A DNA stretch of 64,000 bases from Vallicoccus soli. GTDB taxonomy: Bacteria > Actinomycetota > Actinomycetes > Motilibacterales > Motilibacteraceae. Positions 59,830 to 64,000 of this stretch are shown in pieces; the stretch's first letter is position 1; each line of letters starts with the position of its first letter. Location: NCBI RefSeq assembly GCF_003594885.1, contig NZ_QZEZ01000004.1, forward strand, positions 62,001-126,000, in the 5' to 3' direction. A program made the position numbers and the translations under genes. The notes beneath the pieces are model-generated. The model ran no database searches. It had not been told where the DNA came from and saw only the letters and a program-made list of their open reading frames with translations.

Positions 59830-59911
59830 ACCCTACCCGGTGCTGCGACTTCGAAGGGCTTGCTCAGAGTTCGAAGTAGCGCTAAGGTCCGTAGTGCTTC
59901 GGATCCGAAGC
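59830..59911. promoter_or_regulatory. Divergent MarR/oxidoreductase promoters with three operator palindromes
   Basis: ACTTCGAA (59848-59855) and TTCGAAGT (59870-59877) form an inverted pair; each half also contains TTCGAA. GCTTCGGATCCGAAGC (59896-59911) is a perfect 16-bp palindrome. The plus promoter is TTGCTC (59860-59865), 17 bp, TAAGGT (59883-59888): the second site lies in its spacer and the third just after +1. The minus promoter (TAGGGT, complement of 59830-59835) has the first site in its -35 region. All fit repression of both genes by the MarR protein. Confidence 0.75.
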
Positions 59912-59938
59912 AACGGTCCACGAGGAGAGGCACCAGCG

Positions 59939-60880
59939 ATGAAGGCAGTGCGGTTCCACGAGTACGGCGACCCGGGCGTCCTGCGTTACGAGGACGTGGA
60001 CGTCCCGGTCCCCGGACCCGGCCAGGTGCGGGTGCGCGTCGCCGGGACGTCCTTCAACGGCGTCGACGGCAACATCCGGGCCGGCCTCATGCAGGGGCCG
60101 ATGCCCCTGACCCTCCCGCACGTCCCGGGCGTCGACGTGGCGGGGACGGTCGACGCGCTCGGCGAGGGGGTCACCGGCCTGACCGTGGGCGACGACGTGG
60201 TCGGCTTCCTCCCCTTCGTCGCCGACGGCGCCGCGGCGGAGCACGTGCTCGTCGCCGCCGACGGCCTGGCCCGGGCGCCCCGGAGCATCCCGCTCGCCGA
60301 CGCCGCCGCGCTGCCCGTGGTGGGCCTCACCGCGTGGCAGGCCCTCGTCGACCACGCCCGGCTCCAGCCCGGGCAGCGGGTCCTCGTCAACGGCGCCGGT
60401 GGTGCCGTGGGCGGCTACGCCGTCCAGTTGGCGAAGGCGGCGGGTGCCCACGTGGTCGCCACCGCCAGCCCCCGCAGCGCCGACCGGGTCCGGGCCGCCG
60501 GCGCCGACGAGGTCGTGGACCGCACGGCCACCGACGTCGCGGCGGTCGTCGAGCCGGTCGACGTCCTGCTCAACCTCGCGCCGATCGACCCCGAGCGGTT
60601 CACCGAGCTCGCCGGGCTCGTGCGGGACGGCGGCGTCGTCGTCAGCACCACGGTGTGGATGCCCGCCCCGGGCGACGAGCGCCGCGGCGTCCGCGCCGTC
60701 GACCTCTACGTCCGCAGCGACGTCGACCAGCTCGACGAGCTCGTGGCGCGGGTCGACCGGGGGGAGCTGACCGTCGACGTCGCCGAGCGCGTCCCGCTGG
60801 CCGAGCTCGCCCGGCTCCACGAGCGCGCGGCGGCGGGGGAGGTCTCGGGCAAGGTGGTGGTCGTCGTCGAGGAGCGCTGA
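59939..60880 (+). CDS. Zinc-independent MDR, quinone oxidoreductase-like NADP-dependent enzyme
   Basis: A 313-residue medium-chain reductase. The GroES-like N-domain starts MKAVRFHEYGDPGVLRYEDV and holds HVPGVDVAGTVDALGEGV; the Rossmann domain has VNGAGGAVGGYAVQLAKAAG (AXXGXXG nucleotide motif). Structural zinc cysteines and catalytic Cys/His are absent, as in the QOR class that reduces quinones or enones. Length is normal. GGAGAGG precedes the ATG. Control by the divergent MarR regulator is strongly suggested by the operators. Confidence 0.93.
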   Translation: MKAVRFHEYGDPGVLRYEDVDVPVPGPGQVRVRVAGTSFNGVDGNIRAGLMQGPMPLTLPHVPGVDVAGTVDALGEGVTGLTVGDDVVGFLPFVADGAAAEHVLVAADGLARAPRSIPLADAAALPVVGLTAWQALVDHARLQPGQRVLVNGAGGAVGGYAVQLAKAAGAHVVATASPRSADRVRAAGADEVVDRTATDVAAVVEPVDVLLNLAPIDPERFTELAGLVRDGGVVVSTTVWMPAPGDERRGVRAVDLYVRSDVDQLDELVARVDRGELTVDVAERVPLAELARLHERAAAGEVSGKVVVVVEER

Positions 60881-60896
60881 GCCGACGTGGGGAGCG

Positions 60897-61442
60897 CTAC
60901 CCCGTGGCGCCCGCGGAGGCTCCCCGGGCGGTCTCCCGGTGGTGGGCCAGGTGCCCGCCCAGGAAGCCCGCACCCGCCACGACGAGGTTGCCGGCGACGG
61001 CCAGGGTCGTCCCGAGCCGGTGCCTCCGGCGCAGCCGCGCGACGAGCGAGCCCGTGAAGAGGAGGACCGCGGCGTCCATGCCGAGCCCGTGGACGGCGCC
61101 GAGGCGACGCGCCGCCCCGGTGGTCTCGGCCCAGTCGGCAGCACCCGCCAGAGCCGTGGGCACGGAAGCCAGCACGCCGACACCCGTGAGGAGTACCGCG
61201 CCGTGACGCGACGCGGGTCCGCCGGCGAGGTCGAGCAGCGACGTGCCGAGCCAGCACCCGGCGGTCACGTCGGTCAGCGACGGGTGCAGGGGGTGGCCGA
61301 GCGCGTCGGTGTGCAGCGGGCTGCGCCGCACCCGCGCGATCAGCGGGCCGTAGGCCAGATCCTGCGCGCGGGCGACGCGCTCGGACAGAGGGCTCTCGCC
61401 GACGGCGCGGACGGCGCGTCGGGGAAGCGTGCTCGACGTCAC
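60897..61442 (-). CDS. DUF2231-like membrane protein
   Basis: A 181-residue protein with four membrane helices. LGHPLHPSLTDVTAGCWLGT is the DUF2231 signature (the HPLHP histidines are suited to metal or heme binding), and later helices include a conserved His in HGLGMDAAVLLFTG and GHLAHHRE at the C-terminus. Function unknown. The GTG start appears leaderless: TACCGT (complement of 61450-61455) ends 7 nt upstream. It is convergent with the reductase gene, 16 bp apart. Confidence 0.8.
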   Translation of the reverse strand: MTSSTLPRRAVRAVGESPLSERVARAQDLAYGPLIARVRRSPLHTDALGHPLHPSLTDVTAGCWLGTSLLDLAGGPASRHGAVLLTGVGVLASVPTALAGAADWAETTGAARRLGAVHGLGMDAAVLLFTGSLVARLRRRHRLGTTLAVAGNLVVAGAGFLGGHLAHHRETARGASAGATG

Positions 61443-61538
61443 GGCGCTGACGGTACGCCCGACGCCGCGCGGCGGAAAGCGCTATCGGAGTCAGCGTGCC
61501 GGCTAGCCCGGTCCGGGCGACGGTGCAGGGGTGACGGT

Positions 61539-62003
61539 CTACCCGTACGGGTCCGTCACCTCCCGCAGCCGGGTGAGCGTGCGGCGCAGCTCGGCGGTCG
61601 CGGCCCGGCCCAGGTGGCGCGTCCACTCTGCCTCGACCTCCTCCTCGACCCGCTGCGCCACCTCGACGGCGGCGCGCCCGCGCTCGGCGACCACCACGAG
61701 GCGGGCGCGCGCGTCCGTGGGGTCGGGGACGCGCCGCACGTACCCGGCCCGCTCGAGCTGGTCGACGAGGAAGCCGGCGGTCTGCTTGGTGACCCGCGCC
61801 TGCTCGGCCAGCTCGGTGAGCCGCGTCCCCTGCGTCCCGACGCGGGCGAACACCCGCCCCTGGGCCGCGGTCACGTCGTCGTACCCCTCCGCGGCCAGGG
61901 CGTCGAGCACCCGCGCCTCCATCGCGCGGTGGGCGAGGAAGCAGAGCAACCCCAGGTTGGGCTGCCGCTCCTCGCCCTGCGCCGCCCGCTGCTCCTCTGC
62001 CAC
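61539..62003 (-). CDS. MarR family transcriptional regulator (second)
   Basis: A 154-residue MarR regulator with AAQGRVFARVGTQGTRLTEL, ARVTKQTAGFLVDQLERAGY and the wing VRRVPDPTDARARLVVVAE. It is divergent from the mycothiol-type DinB gene. Two GTG codons are possible (62009, 62003); AAGGGG is 5 nt before 62003, so the shorter start is preferred. A GTACGA-GGA-TCGTAC palindrome lies in the gap. Confidence 0.9.
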   Translation of the reverse strand: MAEEQRAAQGEERQPNLGLLCFLAHRAMEARVLDALAAEGYDDVTAAQGRVFARVGTQGTRLTELAEQARVTKQTAGFLVDQLERAGYVRRVPDPTDARARLVVVAERGRAAVEVAQRVEEEVEAEWTRHLGRAATAELRRTLTRLREVTDPYG

Positions 62004-62042
62004 CCGCACCCCTTGACGTCGTCAGAGGGTCGAACCACTGTG

Positions 62043-62057
62043 GTACGAGGATCGTAC
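62043..62057. promoter_or_regulatory. Candidate operator of second MarR regulator
   Basis: GTACGA-GGA-TCGTAC is a perfect 15-bp inverted repeat in the 82-bp divergent gap, close to the start of the DinB-type gene. A nearby weaker dyad ACCAC-T-GTGGT lies at about 62032-62042, and TTGACG at 62013 may be a -35 box. Confidence 0.5.
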
Positions 62058-62085
62058 TTCCCTGGCTCGACGGAGGAGGCGTCCC

Positions 62086-62739
62086 ATGGACGTCGACGAG
62101 GTGTGGCGCACGACGTTCAAGCAGCGGCTGGCCCTGGCCGACCTGCTCGACGACCTGGCTCCCGGCGAGTGGGAGGAGGCGTCCCTGTGCCGGGGGTGGC
62201 GCGTGCGTGACGTGGCGGCCCACCTGACGCTGGCGCAGATGCGGCCGCTGCCCGCCGCGCTCGCCCTCCTGCGGGCACGCGGCAGCTTCGACCGGATGGT
62301 CCACGACACGGCGGTCGCGCGCGCGGCGCTCCCACCCGGGGAGCTGACCCGGCGCCTGCGCGCCACGACGGCCTCGCGCGCGAAAGCGCCCGGCATCAGC
62401 CACCTCGAGCCGATGCTCGACGCCCTCGTGCACGGCCAGGACGTCGCTGTCCCCCTGGGGCGCGAGCACCCCGTGCCCGCCCTCGCCGGCGCCGTCGCGG
62501 CCGAGCGGGTCTGGGCGATGGGCTGGCCCTTCCACGCCCGACGGCGGCTGCGGGGGTTCCGCCTGGCCGCGACCGACGCCCCGTGGGCGGCGGGGGAGGG
62601 GGAGCTCGTCGAGGGCCCGGTCGGCGCGCTCCTGCTCGTCCTCACCGGCCGCCCGGCGGGAGCGACCGGGCTGCGCGGCCCCGGCGCGGCGGAGCTGCGG
62701 GCGCGGCTCGCGCCGGTCGGGGCCGCCGCGGGGGGCTGA
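62086..62739 (+). CDS. Mycothiol-dependent maleylpyruvate isomerase / DinB-like family protein
   Basis: A 217-residue protein of the TIGR03083-type family: an N-terminal DinB-like four-helix bundle. WRTTFKQRLALADLLDDLAP, SLCRGWRVRDVAAHLTLAQM (first metal His in AAHL) and ALVHGQDVAVPLG (second His) are hallmarks. Relatives use mycothiol as thiol cofactor for isomerisation or detoxification and are confined mostly to actinobacteria. GGAGGAGG precedes the ATG. The gene is divergent from a MarR regulator. Confidence 0.87.
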   Translation: MDVDEVWRTTFKQRLALADLLDDLAPGEWEEASLCRGWRVRDVAAHLTLAQMRPLPAALALLRARGSFDRMVHDTAVARAALPPGELTRRLRATTASRAKAPGISHLEPMLDALVHGQDVAVPLGREHPVPALAGAVAAERVWAMGWPFHARRRLRGFRLAATDAPWAAGEGELVEGPVGALLLVLTGRPAGATGLRGPGAAELRARLAPVGAAAGG

Positions 62740-62752
62740 CCCGGGCAGCCCG

Positions 62753-62798
62753 GTCCGTGAGCCGTCAGCCGCCCGTCGCCGGCCGCGGCCTCACGGAC
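62753..62798. terminator. Hairpin between convergent genes
   Basis: GTCCGTGAG (62753-62761) pairs perfectly with CTCACGGAC (62790-62798) around a GC-rich 28-nt loop, in the 134-bp gap between the convergent DinB-like and NTF2-like genes. The symmetrical position suits bidirectional termination. Confidence 0.45.
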
Positions 62799-62873
62799 GA
62801 GCCGCGCGACGACGTCGCGCCGCGAGACCGTCACCGCGCGCGAGGCGTCCACCTCGACGACGCGGGGCTGGGC

Positions 62874-63224
62874 TCAGGGGGCGATGACGAGCTCGGCGAC
62901 GCGGTCGCCGTCGAGGGTGAAGCGGAAGCCGAGGTCGACGACGCCGCCGGGGAAGTCGCCCTGCAGGCGCTGGGTCACGAGCCAGTGGGCGTCATCGCGC
63001 CGCGCGGCGAGGAGCCTGGTGGTGTAGGTGAACCCGGCCCCGGCGCGGGAGAGGAAGCGGCGCACCTCCTCGGTCCCCCGGTAGGTCGCGCCGTCGTCGA
63101 CGACGACGGCGTCGGGCGCGAACGCGCGCAGGGCGGTGTCGGTGTCGCGGGCGGCGTGCGCGGCGAGGTATGCGCGGATCGCGGCCGGGAGCTCGTCGTG
63201 CGGGGTGCTGGTCGTCGAGGTCAT
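62874..63224 (-). CDS. NTF2/SnoaL-like family protein
   Basis: A 116-residue alpha+beta cone-fold protein. AIRAYLAAHAARDTDTALRA, APDAVVVDDGATYRGTEEVR and VTQRLQGDFPGGVVDLGFRF follow the SnoaL/NTF2 pattern, ending with the strand RVAELVIAP. Such proteins are small hydrolases, isomerases or binding proteins; the role is open. A CAGCCT -10 box 6 nt before the ATG, with TTGACC 19 bp further upstream, is the long-spaced promoter type activated by MerR proteins; a MerR gene is divergent. Confidence 0.85.
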   Translation of the reverse strand: MTSTTSTPHDELPAAIRAYLAAHAARDTDTALRAFAPDAVVVDDGATYRGTEEVRRFLSRAGAGFTYTTRLLAARRDDAHWLVTQRLQGDFPGGVVDLGFRFTLDGDRVAELVIAP

Positions 63225-63293
63225 GCCCCGAGGCTGCGCGCTGCGGGCGCGGGAGGGTCAAGCACAGGACCCTCCCCCGGGGGGAGGGGTGGA
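63225..63293. promoter_or_regulatory. MerR-type divergent control region
   Basis: GGGAGGGTC (63251-63259) and GACCCTCCC (63268-63276) form a perfect dyad with an 8-bp spacer, and the CCTCCCCC/GGGGGAGG dyad next to it (about 63271-63289) overlaps it. On the minus strand TTGACC and CAGCCT are separated by 19 bp, as in MerR-activated promoters. The adjacent MerR regulator is the natural ligand. Confidence 0.5.
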
Positions 63294-63304
63294 AGCATGG
63301 CCGC

Positions 63305-64000
63305 ATGATGTCGATCGGTGAGTTCTCCCGAGTGACGCACCTGAGCGTGCGGACCCTGCGCCGCTACCACGACGCGGGCCTGCTGGAGCCGGCGCTCGTG
63401 GACGGCGCCAGCGGCTACCGCTACTACGGCGCGGAGCAAATCCCCACCGCGCAGGTGATCCACCGCCTGCGCGAGCTCGACGTACCGCTGGCCGACGTGC
63501 GGCGCATCCTCGGCTCGCCCGACCCGGGCAGGCGGGCCGCGCTCGTGGCGGAGCACCTGCAGCGGCTCGAGGCGGAGCTCGACCGCACCCGCGCCGCCGT
63601 GGCCTCCCTGCGCCGGCTCCTGGCGCCGGAGCCGCCGCCGCTCGAGGTCGAGCTGCGCGCGGTGCCCGCGGCGACGGTGGCCGCGGTCGAGGACGACGTG
63701 GCGCACGAGGACGTCCTCAGCTGGTACGCCGGCGCCATGGCCGAGCTCGATGCCGCGGTCGGGTCGGCGGGGGTGCCCGGCGGGCTCTACGACGGCGCGC
63801 TGTTCGAGGAGGGCCGCGGGCACGTCCTGGTGTACCGGCCGACGCCAGAGCCACCGCGCCGGGGCCGGGTCCACCCGGTGACCCTGCCGGCCGTCGAGCT
63901 CGCCGTCACCACGCACGCGGGCGAGCACGACGACATCGACGTCACGTACGGCCAGCTCGGCGCGTGGGTGAGCGCGAACGCCCTCGCGGTCGTGGGTCCC
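63305..64000 (+). CDS. MerR family transcriptional regulator with GyrI-like domain (truncated by window edge)
   Basis: The first 232 residues of a MerR regulator. The HTH SIGEFSRVTHLSVRTLRRYH, the wing GLLEPALVDGASGYRYYGAE and a coiled coil (AALVAEHLQRLEAELDRTRA) are typical of BmrR/TipA-like proteins. A GyrI-like effector-binding domain starts near 115 (PLEVELRAVPAATVAAVED). Two ATGs in tandem (63305, 63308). The C-terminus is outside the window. It probably binds drug-like ligands and controls itself and the divergent NTF2-like gene. Confidence 0.9.
   Translation, partial: MMSIGEFSRVTHLSVRTLRRYHDAGLLEPALVDGASGYRYYGAEQIPTAQVIHRLRELDVPLADVRRILGSPDPGRRAALVAEHLQRLEAELDRTRAAVASLRRLLAPEPPPLEVELRAVPAATVAAVEDDVAHEDVLSWYAGAMAELDAAVGSAGVPGGLYDGALFEEGRGHVLVYRPTPEPPRRGRVHPVTLPAVELAVTTHAGEHDDIDVTYGQLGAWVSANALAVVGP

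Noticed and set aside
61541-61556. CCCGTACGGG-type palindromes as a shared operator
   Set aside because: CCCGTACGG is simply the common codon string Pro-Tyr-Gly and recurs inside several coding regions; only the intergenic copies could matter, and they show no consistent context.

Overview
The window is chromosomal DNA of a very GC-rich actinobacterium. Evidence: codon third positions are almost always G or C; GTG starts are frequent, with one convincing TTG start; several mRNAs look leaderless, with a TANNNT -10 box 6-7 nt before the start codon; there is a mycothiol-type DinB protein, an Lrp-controlled bkd operon and a complete Mrp (A-G) antiporter operon. The genus cannot be fixed. One sigma-28/WhiG-like promoter hints at a motile or developmentally complex lineage. 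There are no rRNA or tRNA genes, no recognisable transposase and no CRISPR array.

Layout. 1-6.2 kb: regulators with an MMPL pump and three SDR-type reductases, including a TetR gene and an epimerase gene that share two operators. 6.2-11.2 kb (minus): a four-gene molybdenum hydroxylase operon of the PaoABC type (Tat-exported 2Fe-2S subunit, FAD/4Fe-4S subunit, XdhC chaperone, Mo subunit). 11.4-16.7 kb: TRIC channel, the ArgP/LysE pair, a sulfotransferase overlapping tail-to-tail with a propeller protein, and a TauE/SafE exporter. 17.2-21.5 kb: an ABC system with one FtsX-like permease and two ATPases. 21.6-25.7 kb: a secreted S55-type protein with FG-GAP repeats, an EAL-CBS protein and a DUF1059 protein. 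25.7-29.9 kb: Lrp regulator plus hppD-hmgA-fahA, which takes 4-hydroxyphenylpyruvate to fumarate and acetoacetate.

29.9-37.4 kb: a large secreted protein ending in an OmpA domain, a pentapeptide-repeat protein, a LacI regulator, a CopC-like protein, a degenerate PP2C-like membrane protein and a His-rich secreted protein. 37.4-46.2 kb: fused SecDF followed by the Mrp operon, with start/stop overlaps throughout the Mrp part. 46.3-47.7 kb: an Asp-box propeller coupled to a ubiquitin-like MoaD/ThiS protein ending in Gly-Gly. 47.8-51.9 kb: 22-bp tandem repeats, then bkdABC (minus) with a divergent Lrp regulator.

51.9-55.3 kb is the most disturbed part: a gene-poor stretch with an SDR relic and 14-bp repeats, a YciI/ECF42 sigma pair, then a shortened CPBP protease meeting a frameshifted TetR C-terminus head to head. 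55.3-64 kb is dense in small regulators (GntR, PadR, two MarR, MerR), each beside a probable target (MFS transporter, propeller-type membrane protein with a likely frameshift, quinone reductase-like enzyme, mycothiol-type enzyme, NTF2-like protein). Several of these promoters carry visible palindromic operators. The genes at both window edges are truncated.
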